Source of the DNA: Notolepis coatsorum
Lineage: Eukaryota; Chordata; Actinopteri; Aulopiformes; Paralepididae
DNA: 64,000 nt
Direction: 5' to 3'
NCBI GenBank assembly: GCA_963971535.1
Contig: OZ020593.1
Coordinates: 34,630,576-34,694,575, forward strand
Shown: piece by piece, positions 43,403 to 53,167 of the stretch
How positions within the stretch are numbered: the stretch's first letter is position 1
Layout: every line of letters begins with the position of its first letter
Program-made: the position numbers and the translations under genes
The notes under the pieces: generated by a model
What the model saw: only the letters and a program-made list of their open reading frames with translations
Databases searched by the model: none
What the model was told of the DNA's origin: nothing

Positions 43403-43501
43403 AAGCGGCAGTGCTCCAGGGATGGCCAGATCACCGGGAGAAGACTCCCATGGCGATCAGAGAGTATTGGTCAAAGGGACGAGATCAGCGCACAAGATGG
43501 G

Positions 43502-43822
43502 GTGCTCTTCAAAAGTCAGCGAGTCATAGTGCCGAAAACGTTACGGGCAGAAATGTTGAAACGCATACACGCCAGCCATGTAGGAGGAGATGCCTGCTAC
43601 AGACAGGCCAAAGACACACTGTACTGGCCCAACATGCAGGGTGAAATCAAGGATTACGTGAGCCAGTGTTCAGCATGTAATGAATATTCTCATGAGCAGC
43701 AGCGGGAGACAATGATGTCGGATGCACTCCCAACACGGCCATGGCAGATTGTCAGTATGGATTTGTTCAGACAAGCGGGCAAAGACTTCCTACTCATGGT
43801 TGATCATTATTCGGATTTCTAG
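43502..43822 (+). pseudogene. Ty3/gypsy integrase zinc domain and start of core
   Basis: Carries the H2C2 zinc-binding region (RIHASHVGGDACYRQAKDTL, then CSACNEYSHEQQ) and the beginning of the catalytic core (PWQIVSMDLF). Follows the RT/RNase H stretch on the same strand. Confidence 0.75.
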
Positions 43823-44071
43823 GAAATAGAGCTACTCCCTGACCTCTCAGCAGACACCACGGTGTTAAGGTGTAAGGTCCAATTTGCACGCCACGGGCAG
43901 CCTGACCGGGTGGTAACAGACTGTGGATCTCAGTTTGACTGAGAAATTTAGAAAGTTTGCAAAAGAATGGGATTTCGACCATATCATGTCCTCACCCAGG
44001 CACCCAAGGTCTAATGGAAAAAATTGAATCGGCAGTGAAAATTGTGAAAAACCTGTGCAAGAAGGCAGCTA

Positions 44072-44638
44072 GTGCAGGTAACGACCCATGGTTTGCTATC
44101 TTGCAGTGGAGGAACACGCCCCACAGAGGGCATGCTCAGCAGCCCAGCACAGAGACTGATGTCCCGGAGACTGAAGACCCCACTTCCGGTCGCTGACTTG
44201 CTCCTGGGCCCCAGCGTAGTCACAGGGGTTCCTGAGAAGCTGTGGGTTAAGCATCAAACGGCCAAGCTGGGTTATGACAAGTCGGCCAGAGATCTGCCCG
44301 AGCTGTGTATCGGCCAGGACATAAGAATGAAGCCCCTGCCTGGAGACAGGACGGGCAAGTGGAGAAGAGGAGTGTGCCTGCAACCGGTGGCCCCCAGATC
44401 GTACTTGGTGGATGTCGAGGGGACATTCTACCTGCAGAACCGGGTGGACCTGCGACCAGCGGAGGTGGATGTGACTGGACGCCGCCCGGAGCAACACAGA
44501 GTGCAGCACAGCGGCCCACCTGAGGAGCAACACAGCAGTCCGCCCAGCAAAGGGATGGACAGTAACACGGGCAATGACACTATCACCCAGGGGGGAAAAA
44601 AAGAAAGAAATGCACAGAACAGATGGTTAGGGTTTTAA
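44072..44638 (+). pseudogene. Ty3/gypsy integrase C-terminal region
   Basis: Towards its middle and end it shows the C-terminal integrase features (LPGDRTGKWRRGVCLQPVAP, VDVEGTFYLQNRVDLRP). A purine-rich tract follows at about 44710-44722, as expected before an LTR. Confidence 0.6.
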
Positions 44639-44816
44639 ATAAGGACGTTTATGGGGTTTCTTGTAATAATAATAATGTGCACTAAGGGATGCTGTAACTG
44701 TTGTTATCTAAAAAAAAGGAGATGTTACAAGAGAATGGGATTGTTATATAAACCCCCCCACAATGGTGTGTGGGTTGGTACGGTCCAGCAGGGACCAGGA
44801 TGGAAGCTACGCTGTT

Positions 44817-46281
44817 CAAGTCAAGTCAAGAGTTTTATTTGTCACGGCATACAAGTATACAATGAAATGCGGGTGGTCTTGCCCGCAACGATGTGCAATA
44901 CAGTAGTACAACATATAATAGAATCCAATAGACAACATTGTGCAATAAACAGGTAACATAGTGGGACATCACGGTATTTGTACATAGTTATTTACAGAGC
45001 ATGAAGGACATGCTAGGTCCCTAGGTAGTGCAATACACTGTTACTATACTATTTTTAAAGTGACCTTTCTTTGTGTCCATAAGTGTGGGCGTGTGCAGCA
45101 TGAGTGAGTGCTTTCTCATGTTAAAGTGGCTGCTAGTGTGCGAGTGTGCACAGCGTGTGTGTCGTGTGTGTGCTAATGTGTGCTTGTGTGTGTAGGGTTC
45201 AGTGTTCTGTGACCCTCAGTGTTCATTGTTCAAGGCTCTGATGGCCTGGGGGAAGAAGCTGAGCCGTAGCTGGTGTTCGCAGGCGTCTGCCTGACCTCAG
45301 CAGCTGGAACAGGCTGTTATTGGGGTGGTGAGGGTCTTTCATTATTCTGCAGGCTCTGGATTTGCACCTTTTGTTGTATAGAACCTGCAGGGGAGGTAGT
45401 GCAATACCCGTGGTACGCTGTAGGGCCTTCTTGTCCTGTGCCGTGCTGTTACCATACCAGGCAGTGATGTTTCCAGTCAAGATGCTCTCTACAGCTCCGG
45501 AGTAGAAGGACTGGAGTATCTTCCCCGATACTCTGAACTTCCTTAACTGTCTCAGGTGGTAGAGGCGCTGCTTCGCCTTTTTTACAACTGTGTCTATGTG
45601 TGTTGACCATGTCAGATCCTCTGAGATGTGGACCCCCAGGTACTTAAAGCTGCTCACCCTGTCCACGGTGGCCCCGTTTATCCTCAGTGGTGTGTGTGTC
45701 TCCTGCTGTCCTCTCCTATAATCCACGATCAGCTCCTTGGTTTTACCAATGTTCAGGAGCAGGCTGTTGTCCTGGCACCAGCGTTCCAGTACCTCAACCT
45801 CCTCCCGGTAGGCCTTCTCGTCGTTGTCCGAGATCAGCCCCACCACCACCGTGTCGTCTGCGAACTTCACTATGGAGTTGGAGCTGAACTTGGCCACACA
45901 GTCGTGTGTGTATAGTGAGTACAGCAGGGGGCTCAGAACACAGCCCTGGGGGGACCCGATGCTCAGGGTGATGGTGTTGGAGGTCTGACCCCCCACCCTG
46001 ACCGCCTGGGGTCTTTCACTCAGAAAGTCCAGTACCCAGGCGCTCAGAGCGGAGCTCAGACCCAGCTCGATCAGCTTGTCCACCAGTCTGGTGGGGACTA
46101 TGGTGTTGAACGCTGAGCTGTAGTCAATGAACAACAGTCTCACATAGCCCCCCTTCTGACGGTCCAGGTGAGAGAGGGTGCTGTGCAGTACTTGGGAGAC
46201 CGCATCGTCAGTGGACCTGTTTGGCCTGTATGCAAATTGCATAGGGTCCATATCGCTGGGGAGGGAGGCACGAATGTGATC
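44817..46281 (-). mobile_element. 5'-truncated jockey-group LINE with TSD ctgtt
   Basis: The 3' end on the left begins caagtcaagtcaagagtttt (minus-strand tail) and the 5' truncation is at about 46281. ctgtt flanks it (44812-44816, 46282-46286). It contains the C-terminal two thirds of an ORF2 (45223-46329) and a 3' UTR of about 400 bp. It is inserted just beyond the gypsy pol. Confidence 0.75.
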
Positions 46282-46329
46282 CTGTTGTGTTATGGGTTGG
46301 GATTCAATACAGACGCACAGTGGATACAC
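45223..46329 (-). CDS. LINE reverse transcriptase, C-terminal part
   Basis: 368 codons. The first 20 or so are flanking DNA; LINE sequence begins at [20 protein letters not shown]. Reverse-transcriptase motifs follow in order: [13 protein letters not shown] (about 67-80), [13 protein letters not shown] (about 127-140), [10 protein letters not shown] (about 157), FKYLGVHIS (about 226) and the C-terminal domain ([20 protein letters not shown]). The end of the frame is altered compared with the family (the expected final RRYRS...FFPQAIRLLN-like block reads differently after about residue 335), which suggests a late frameshift. The endonuclease domain is lost by 5' truncation, so it cannot move on its own. 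The clade is Rex1/L2/CR1-like. Confidence 0.8.
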   Translation of the reverse strand: MYPLCVCIESQPITQQDHIRASLPSDMDPMQFAYRPNRSTDDAVSQVLHSTLSHLDRQKGGYVRLLFIDYSSAFNTIVPTRLVDKLIELGLSSALSAWVLDFLSERPQAVRVGGQTSNTITLSIGSPQGCVLSPLLYSLYTHDCVAKFSSNSIVKFADDTVVVGLISDNDEKAYREEVEVLERWCQDNSLLLNIGKTKELIVDYRRGQQETHTPLRINGATVDRVSSFKYLGVHISEDLTWSTHIDTVVKKAKQRLYHLRQLRKFRVSGKILQSFYSGAVESILTGNITAWYGNSTAQDKKALQRTTGIALPPLQVLYNKRCKSRACRIMKDPHHPNNSLFQLLRSGRRLRTPATAQLLPPGHQSLEQ

Positions 46330-46356
46330 TCTAGTCTCCTGTCTCGTTATTTAACA

Positions 46357-46518
46357 CAAACAATGGTCCCCCATTTTCAATTCATCATAACATATATGAC
46401 ACACACGACATACAGATAGACAGTACTGCTACATCTATACATTTATGACATACCAGATTTGCAAATACAGTACTGTTTGTGATACAAAGTGTCCAGAAAA
46501 AGAGTATATACATTTAAG
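46357..46518 (-). repeat. LINE 3' UTR fragment
   Basis: Inverted match of 14525-14665, from atgaattgaaaatgggggac back through the 3' UTR; the tail module itself is absent. Confidence 0.7.
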
Positions 46519-46640
46519 ATAAGATATTCCTTTATTGATCCCCTTGGGGAAATTCCAGTGACACACACATACAGCTCATCGTCTCATTAACAACAACATA
46601 TCACAATCATTACATTTTTACAGTAACAACGGCACAACAT
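46519..46640 (-). repeat. LINE 3' end (gatccccttggggaaattcc type)
   Basis: tattcctttattgatcccct and following resemble the inverted 3' end of a fish LINE, similar in form to 20845-20900. Confidence 0.5.
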
Positions 46641-47330
46641 AAATTCAAACAGACATGTACATTTGTTGACACATGTCGACTACAGAATGCCTGAGACACC
46701 ATATGCGATAGTCGGCTGCGACAACACCGGGGTGTTGTTGCGCCAGGTGGCGGGAGGGAGGGTGGGTGGAAAGATTGTCCAGCGGGAGGGGGCAGGGCTT
46801 TGGTGATGAGACAGTCATTTAGGCTCCCCCCTCCAGCATGCGTACTAGTCGGCTGCCGTCACCAGATTGGCGCCGGGCGTACACGCGGGAGGGGGGATTG
46901 GGGGTGGGGGAAGCCGCTTGCCACTCTTATCTCCCAGAGGGCCTTCGACTCCAGCAGTTCCCTGTTTCGACCTTGGTCCAGGAATTTGTTTTGGCTGAGT
47001 GACTGGCACATTTATCCCAGCCACGTCACTTTAAATTTGATTTGAATAGAGTGAAATATAACTCTATTGATTTGAGTCGAGTGAGTTTTAACAACTCCGT
47101 CCAAATGACTGAATGCATTATTAGTCCAAGTGTCCAAGTGTCTTAATCAGTTCATTTTGGTAGGTCCTGTGCGCGGTAAACAGATCCAAAATCTTCTTAT
47201 TGCAGTCCAAAAGCTTCGATAATCCAAAAATGACCACGTCTTCAAGTTGGTAGCCCGATTATGATGTCCCAATAGGCAGAGAGGGTTAGCCTTATTCTGC
47301 TTCTTGAAGAAAATATGCAATCCACTGATT
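46641..47330. other. unassigned, G-rich in part
   Basis: A G-rich stretch at about 46745-46920. It is the left flank of the BEL/Pao insertion. No gene recognised. Confidence 0.4.
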
Positions 47331-47335
47331 AGATC

Positions 47336-48202
47336 TGTAACTGCCCCCCGGCTTGGTCTTGAAATAAAGATGCGGTTATGTTTCGTACAGATGCTTTTAT
47401 TTATTTTCTCTTTTTTCTCTTGCATTTCAGCTTAGCAGTACTGTAGCTTTTCTTTGGTACTTTGTACAGGTAGTGACGGTTGCCTCATTTGGTCCGTTTG
47501 CACCTCGTTTGCACCTCGTTTGCACCGTGAAAACTGCATAGGACAGTCAAACACAAACATACAATTAGTTACATATTTCACATTTCAATATTGTTCACAT
47601 GTCGTTCATTATTATACCAAAGTGTTCAAACAAACAATTGTATTAAAGATATTTAAAGGGTGAACTCGTCTTCCATAGCAAAGGCACTCAGGGAAAAACA
47701 ATGATATATAATAACGTTACTTGTCCGGCAGCAGGTGCCTTTGATTAGAATCTGCTTCGTGAGTGCACCACTTTATATGTTTATAAATGTTTGGCGGTTA
47801 CACACATAAATATACAACAACATATCTTCAACAACAGTAATAATAATAATACATTTGAGTGTTCGACATACCTTATTCCGCTTTACCAAGGGTAGTTAAT
47901 TTAACTGGAGTAAGGTCCTTCCATCATACAATTCGCTGCCTGCTCCGTCGTTATCTGAGTTACTTCCGCCTTGGTCACACAGAAAGCTGTGACCTTTATA
48001 CTAAAGAAAGACGAGCTCTGCCCCCATGTGGACACTAAATGAAAGTGCACAAGTGGCTCCGAAATATTATTTTCTTAGATAGATAAATAGAGGGCTCAGT
48101 ATTCTGAGCCTATACAGAGAAATTGATCATCTAGACCAACGCAAATCAAAGCTTACTGACAGTAAAGATGATAGGCATCTTTACCCTTGGCGGTCAGTTA
48201 CA
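47336..48202 (-). repeat. BEL/Pao 3' LTR
   Basis: 867 bp; begins and ends with tgtaactg/cagttaca. Identical by eye to the other LTR except that it has one fewer unit of the 11-bp repeat cacctcgtttg. Confidence 0.9.
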
Positions 48203-48316
48203 CTCCCACCAAATCCTGCTATGACGGATAAGCACAAAAACAATAAATTTAGTCATACAGGATTTCCTTTTAGATTTCACATAGCATCAAAATAATATTT
48301 TTCAAGCATTTCTATA

Positions 48317-50824
48317 CTAATTACTCTCGAGGAGGAGTACCAATTTCTGGATCGGTCGCTCGAGGACTGAAGGTCTGGTAGACTGATCTTTTCGCTCCCC
48401 AGTCTGTATTTTTACTCGACGTACTAGACCGTCGCTCTCTGGAGTGGCTTCGACGACCCGACATAGTTGCCACTGGCTTCTTGGCAGGTTACTGTCCTTG
48501 AGGATGACTATGTCGTTCACCTTGAGGTTACGCTGTGGTACGTGCCACTTCTGGCGTGTAGAAATGTTCAGGAGGTATTCCTTCTTCCAGCGGCTCCAGA
48601 ATTGTTCGATTAGGTACTGGACTCTGCGCCATCTCTTGGTTGCATACATGTCCTGTTTAACAAATCTCCCAGGGGGTGGAAGAGCGATTTTAGACTTCAT
48701 CATGACGAGATGGTTTGGTGTTAAGGGTTCTAGCGCCATAGGATCGTTGATACCATCTACTGTCAGTGGTCGGCTGTTTACAATAGCTGTAGCTTCATAG
48801 AAGAGTGTTCTAAGAGAGGCGTCATCAAGTCTGCCTGGACACAGAGCGATAGTGGCGTTCAGCACATTTCTTACTGTCCTGATTTGACGTTCCCAGACAC
48901 CACCTGCATGGCTGGCGGATGGAGCGTTGAAGACAAATTCACACTGTTTCTCTGCTAGAAAGATCTCCAGTAAACTGGCGTCACATTGTTTGAGTGCTTC
49001 TTTAAACTGGTTTCTAGCTCCCACGAAGTTAGTACCGTGGTCGCAATGAAGTTGCCGAACAGCTCCTCTGAGGCTGATGAAGCATCTCAAGGCGTTAATG
49101 AATGAGTCTGTTGATAAGTCTTCAAGCATCTCAATGTGGACAGCTCGTGAAGCTAGGCAAGTTAGTATCAGGCCATACCTTTTGTACTCCTTTCGAGCCT
49201 TTTTAATCAGAAAGGGGCCGAAGCAGTCCATGCCACTGTATGAGAAAGGCGGTGAGTCTTCCACACGCTCTTTAGGGAGTTCAGCCATTTGCTGCTCTTC
49301 AGTAGGTCGTCGGAGTTTCCTGCATCGTACACAGTTGTGAATCAGCTTGGCTACTAATTTGCTCCCACCAATGACCCAGAATCCATTTGCTCTCAGTTCC
49401 ATTTGGGTTTGACTTCGGCCTTGGTGACAAACTTGAGCGTGGTGATGAGCCGTAATTAGCTTGGTGATAGGGCTGTCTTTTGGCAAAATGATGGGATGTT
49501 TCATTTCTTGACTGAGGGATGAGCGTCTCAATCTTCCACCCACACAGAGAAGTTCTCGATGCAGAATTGGATCAAGGGAATGAAGAGCACTTGAACTTGG
49601 AAGAGCATCTCCTTCCTGGCATCTCTTAATTTCGTGAGAGAAGGCTTGCTGCTGGACGAGCTTGATCACTATTTTGGCAGCTCTTTCTCGTTCTTCGACT
49701 GTCACCAGTTCGGTGTTGTGTACTTTTCCCGATCCCAGCCTCTTGATTCTTGCGACTACTTTCAGGATCTTTGACCATGAAGAGATCTGATTTAGGTGAA
49801 TTAGAATGTCTGTACAACTGTTAACTTTGGTTGTGAAAGCTTGGACAGCCTTAACCTCAGGATCGCCTACGAGTAAGTCTGCGAAGGGATTCAGTTTGGG
49901 ATGTACTTCTTGCTCCCAGAGAAATGTAGGACCTGACATCCAGTTTGTTGAAGGAATGTGAGATGCCTGAAGGCCTCTGGAGGCATGATCTGCCGGGTTC
50001 TCTGCTGTTTCGATATAGTGCCATTTACTTGGGTCAGTGTTTTCTCTTATCAGTTGGACTCTGTTCGCGACGAACACATGGAACCTTCTTGCCTCATTAT
50101 TGATGTAGCCCAGAACTACTTGTGAATCTGTCCAGAAGAATTCTTCATCGATCTTCATCTGCAGTTCTCTTTTCAGCAACACACTTAATTTGGTTGCGAC
50201 CACTGCCGCTGAGAGCTCTAGTCGTGGGATGCTTGAGACCTTGGTGGGTGCTACTCTTGCTTTGGCCATCACAAGACTGGAGTGTACTGTATTTTTGTCA
50301 TTTTTGTACCTGAGGTATGAACAAGCGCCGTACCCCATGCTGCTGGCATCGGCAAAGTGATGCAGTTCCGTCTTGATGATGTTGCCGAAGTCATGTGGGT
50401 GATAGCATCTAGGGATTGTGAATTCCTTTAAGTTATGTAGCCCGATCTTCCATTCCTCCCACCGTGGCTTTAAGTCATCTGGCAGTGGATCGTCCCATCT
50501 TATGCCTCTGCGGCATAGTTCTTGGAGTATGCGTTTCCCGCTTAGGGTGAATGGGGCAACAAACCCGAGTGGGTCATAAAGAGAGGCGACGATGGAGAGG
50601 ATTCCTCGACGGGTTGAAGGCTGGTCTTTCATGTTGACATTGAAGCTGAAGGTGTCGTTGTCTATAGACCACTGAAGGCCAAGTGCATGCTCAGTTGGGG
50701 TCGCTTCCAGCTTAAGTTCGAGAGGGTCAGTGATTGTTGCTCTTTCTGAGGGTTTCACACAGTTGAGGACGTCTTTGTGGTTAGAGTTGAATTTGTGGAG
50801 GCGCAGGCCTCCTCGTTTGCACAA
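48317..50824 (-). pseudogene. BEL/Pao pol: RT end, RNase H, integrase
   Basis: A long open stretch of 835 codons. In order: the Pao-type RT connection (YDPLGFVAPFTLSGKRILQE, about residue 90), RNase H-like domain (HHFADASSMGYGACSYLRY, about 155; FFWTDSQVVLGYI, about 230), an H2C2 zinc domain (HHHAQVCHQGRSQ ... CVRCRKLRR, about 475-520), the integrase core with its acidic landmarks (YSGMDCFGPF, about 540; HCDHGTNFVG, about 600; GGVWERQIRTVRN, about 655) and a C-terminal chromatin/DNA-binding part (NDIVILKDSNLPRSQWQLCR). The order RT-RH-IN with this connection is diagnostic of BEL/Pao. Treated as a fossil. Confidence 0.9.
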
Positions 50825-50854
50825 TTTTTGTGCCTCGATGATCAGTTTCTTGGC

Positions 50855-51259
50855 CTATTCGACTGATGAAACGCTGGCTAACCCATCATCAACGTAGAAG
50901 TTCTTCTCAATGAAGGCTGAGGCTGCTGGGTAGTCTTCTCTATGTTGGTGTGCCATGTACCTTAGGCCAAAATTGGCACATCCAGGAGACGAAGCAGCTC
51001 CAAAGAGGTGAACTGCCATCCTGTATTCCTGTGGTTCCGTTTCCAAATCACCTTCTCTCCACCACAGGAACTTGAGGTATTTTCGAGAGTCAGGGTGGAC
51101 GAAGAACTGGTGGAACATTCTTTCCACGTCGCAGATTATGGCCACGTCTTCCTTTCTGAAGCGGCATAGAACTCCTATTAGGGAGTTGATTAAGTCGGGA
51201 CCGGTCAATAGACAGTCATTTAGGGAAACTGCACAGAATTTAGCTGAGCAGTCAAACAC
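50855..51259 (-). pseudogene. BEL/Pao reverse transcriptase, central part
   Basis: An open stretch of 134 codons with VFDCSAKF at the start, [19 protein letters not shown], the first catalytic aspartate region ([14 protein letters not shown]) and the YVDD catalytic motif ([10 protein letters not shown]). It is upstream of the frame at 48317-50824 and bounded by the LINE insertion on the other side. Confidence 0.85.
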
Positions 51260-51333
51260 GACCCGTAGCCTGCCAGGCTTTTGAGGGTGGTAAATGCCGT
51301 GATGAGGAAGGTACCAAGCGGTCTCTCCATATG

Positions 51334-53167
51334 CAGAAGGAGAGCCAGTCAGAAGGAGAGCTGCAGAAGGAGAGCCAGGTCCTCCGCCACTTGACCCTGA
51401 TCAACTGTTCACCTTTGCCCCCATCTTGACTTCTCAGGTTCACAAAGCTTTAATGAGCCTAGATGTAAAGAAATCTTCAGGCCCAGACAAGATAGAGCCG
51501 TTCTTCTTCAAAGTTGCTGCAGGTCTGATTGCAGAACCCATAACCTCTATTTTGAATCTCAGTCTTTGTGCTGGTGAATTACCTAGCTCATGGAAGTCGG
51601 CCATGGTTCTCCCCTTGTTAAAGGGCGGAGACCCCTCTGACCTAAATAATTATCGCCCTATTTCCAGACTGTCTGTAATGGCCAAAGTCTTTGAATCTCT
51701 TGTAAACGAACAACTGAAAAAGTTTCTAACTGACCATAATATTCTTAACGAGTCTCAGTCAGGCTTCAGATCAGGCCATAGTACTACTTCAGCAACTATG
51801 CTAGTCTCAAATGACATAATTGAAGCACTGGACAAGAAAAAACACTGTGCAGCATTGTTTGTTGATCTGTCTAAAGCTTTTGATTCTGTGGATCATGCAT
51901 TGCTACTGCAAAGGCTTGGCTGCATAGGTCTTGGTAAAATGGCTTTGAGCTGGTTTAAAAACTATCTATCTGAAAGAACTCAGTGTGTTTCAGTAGAAGA
52001 TTATACCTCAGCTGCTCTTACTGTAAACAAAGGTGTTCCACAAGGTTCTATTTTGGCCCCTGTCTTATTTTCCATCTTTATAAATGAACTAGGAAATGGG
52101 ATAAACCCAGCACGTTTTCATTTATACGCCGATGATACAGTTGTTTACACAGTGGCTTCCTCTTTAACTCAGGCCATAGAGCTTCTACAGGATGCTTTTA
52201 ATACACTACAACACTCCTTGCTAAGGCTAAGACTGGTCCTTAATGCAAAAAAGACCAAGTACATGACCTTCTCTCGCTCTCGAGCTAATACAGCTGTCCC
52301 CCCGATTCTGACACTGGAAGGGACATGCCTTGACAAAGTAGCATCCTATAAATATCTGGGCATATGGATTGATGAAAAGATGGCCTTTGATGTTCATATT
52401 GGGAACCTACTGAGAAAACTTAGACCTAAACTGGGCTTTTTCTTCCGGTTAAAGAAATGTTTCCCGTCTGAAGCCAGGAAGAGAATTGTGCAGAGTTCCT
52501 TTCTGCCTGTATTAGACTATGGCGATGTAATCTATATGCATGCTCCTTCCTCCCTGCTTAAAAAGCTGGATTCTGCGTACCATACTGCCATACGTTTTGT
52601 AACAGGTGCAGGCTCTCACACCCACCACTGCACTTTGTATCAGTCATTAGGATGGTCCTCTCTGTACCAAAGAAGACAATCACACATGTTGATTTTTATC
52701 CTTAAGTCATTGCTAGGTAAGCTGCCCTTATATATCTCCAGACTTCTGTCCTTTTATACTTGCTTTTTTAATACCAGACGAGCAGCAAATGGGATGCTGT
52801 TAAATGTTCCTTTGATGCAGTCAGAGCTTGGTAAAGCTGCATTCTCCCACTATGCTCCCTTTTTATGGAATACGCTGCAAGTGAAACTTTGTCTACAGGC
52901 ACTTCCTACTGTGAATGCTTTTAAAGGTATGCTACGATTAGCCCTTTATGAAACATGTAACTGTTTTACCTGATGCTATTGTTGATGTGATTATGCTCCT
53001 TGCCACTGCACAAATGACCCTCTGTATTTATATTTGAATTGTATGTTTTTTGTTTAATGCCCTGTTTTATGTTGAAACTTGTTGTGTGCTGTGTTGGTCA
53101 GGACTCCCTGGAAGAAGAGATCTTGTATCTCAATGGGACATTCCTGGATAAATAAAGGATAAATAAA
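51334..53167 (+). mobile_element. jockey-group LINE inserted in the BEL/Pao element, TSD atatg
   Basis: Flanked by atatg (51329-51333 and 53168-53172). The 5' end is a truncation with a short repeat (agaaggagagcc three times in 51336-51385). It has a long open ORF2 portion and a 3' end of two GGATAAATAAA units followed by ATA. Orientation is opposite to the host element. As the frame is uninterrupted over 515 codons it is a recent insertion. Confidence 0.85.
51426..52973 (+). CDS. LINE reverse transcriptase, 515 codons, open
   Basis: Contains the complete palm: SLDVKKSSGPDKIEPFFFK (about residue 10), LKGGDPSDLNNYRPISRLS (about 65), SQSGFRSGHSTTSA (about 108), AALFVDLSKAFDSVDHALL (about 145), VNKGVPQGSILAPVLFSIF (about 205), the catalytic FHLYADDTVVY (about 235), LNAKKTKYM and ASYKYLGIWID (about 315), then the C-terminal thumb region to TFKGML-like MLRLALYETC. 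Length and motif order match the RT part of L2/CR1/Rex-type ORF2. The apurinic endonuclease is missing through 5' truncation and the ATG chosen is an internal methionine. In fish such copies are retropositions made by full-length elements elsewhere. Confidence 0.85.
   Translation: MTSQVHKALMSLDVKKSSGPDKIEPFFFKVAAGLIAEPITSILNLSLCAGELPSSWKSAMVLPLLKGGDPSDLNNYRPISRLSVMAKVFESLVNEQLKKFLTDHNILNESQSGFRSGHSTTSATMLVSNDIIEALDKKKHCAALFVDLSKAFDSVDHALLLQRLGCIGLGKMALSWFKNYLSERTQCVSVEDYTSAALTVNKGVPQGSILAPVLFSIFINELGNGINPARFHLYADDTVVYTVASSLTQAIELLQDAFNTLQHSLLRLRLVLNAKKTKYMTFSRSRANTAVPPILTLEGTCLDKVASYKYLGIWIDEKMAFDVHIGNLLRKLRPKLGFFFRLKKCFPSEARKRIVQSSFLPVLDYGDVIYMHAPSSLLKKLDSAYHTAIRFVTGAGSHTHHCTLYQSLGWSSLYQRRQSHMLIFILKSLLGKLPLYISRLLSFYTCFFNTRRAANGMLLNVPLMQSELGKAAFSHYAPFLWNTLQVKLCLQALPTVNAFKGMLRLALYETCNCFT

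Larger units (their letters stand above)
44723..46356 (+). repeat. possible gypsy 3' LTR split by a LINE
   Basis: After the purine tract aaaaaaaggagatg comes tgttacaagagaatggg; beyond the LINE the sequence resumes and ends gttatttaaca. The two parts would give a very short LTR of about 160 bp. No second LTR is available for comparison. Confidence 0.3.

Noticed and set aside
44096-44533. Antisense frames over gypsy pol
   Set aside because: They overlap a recognisable integrase region on the plus strand and have no motif of their own.
46287-46356. Confident assignment of a gypsy LTR around the LINE
   Set aside because: The two candidate parts add up to a very short LTR and there is no partner to compare; kept only as a low-confidence repeat.
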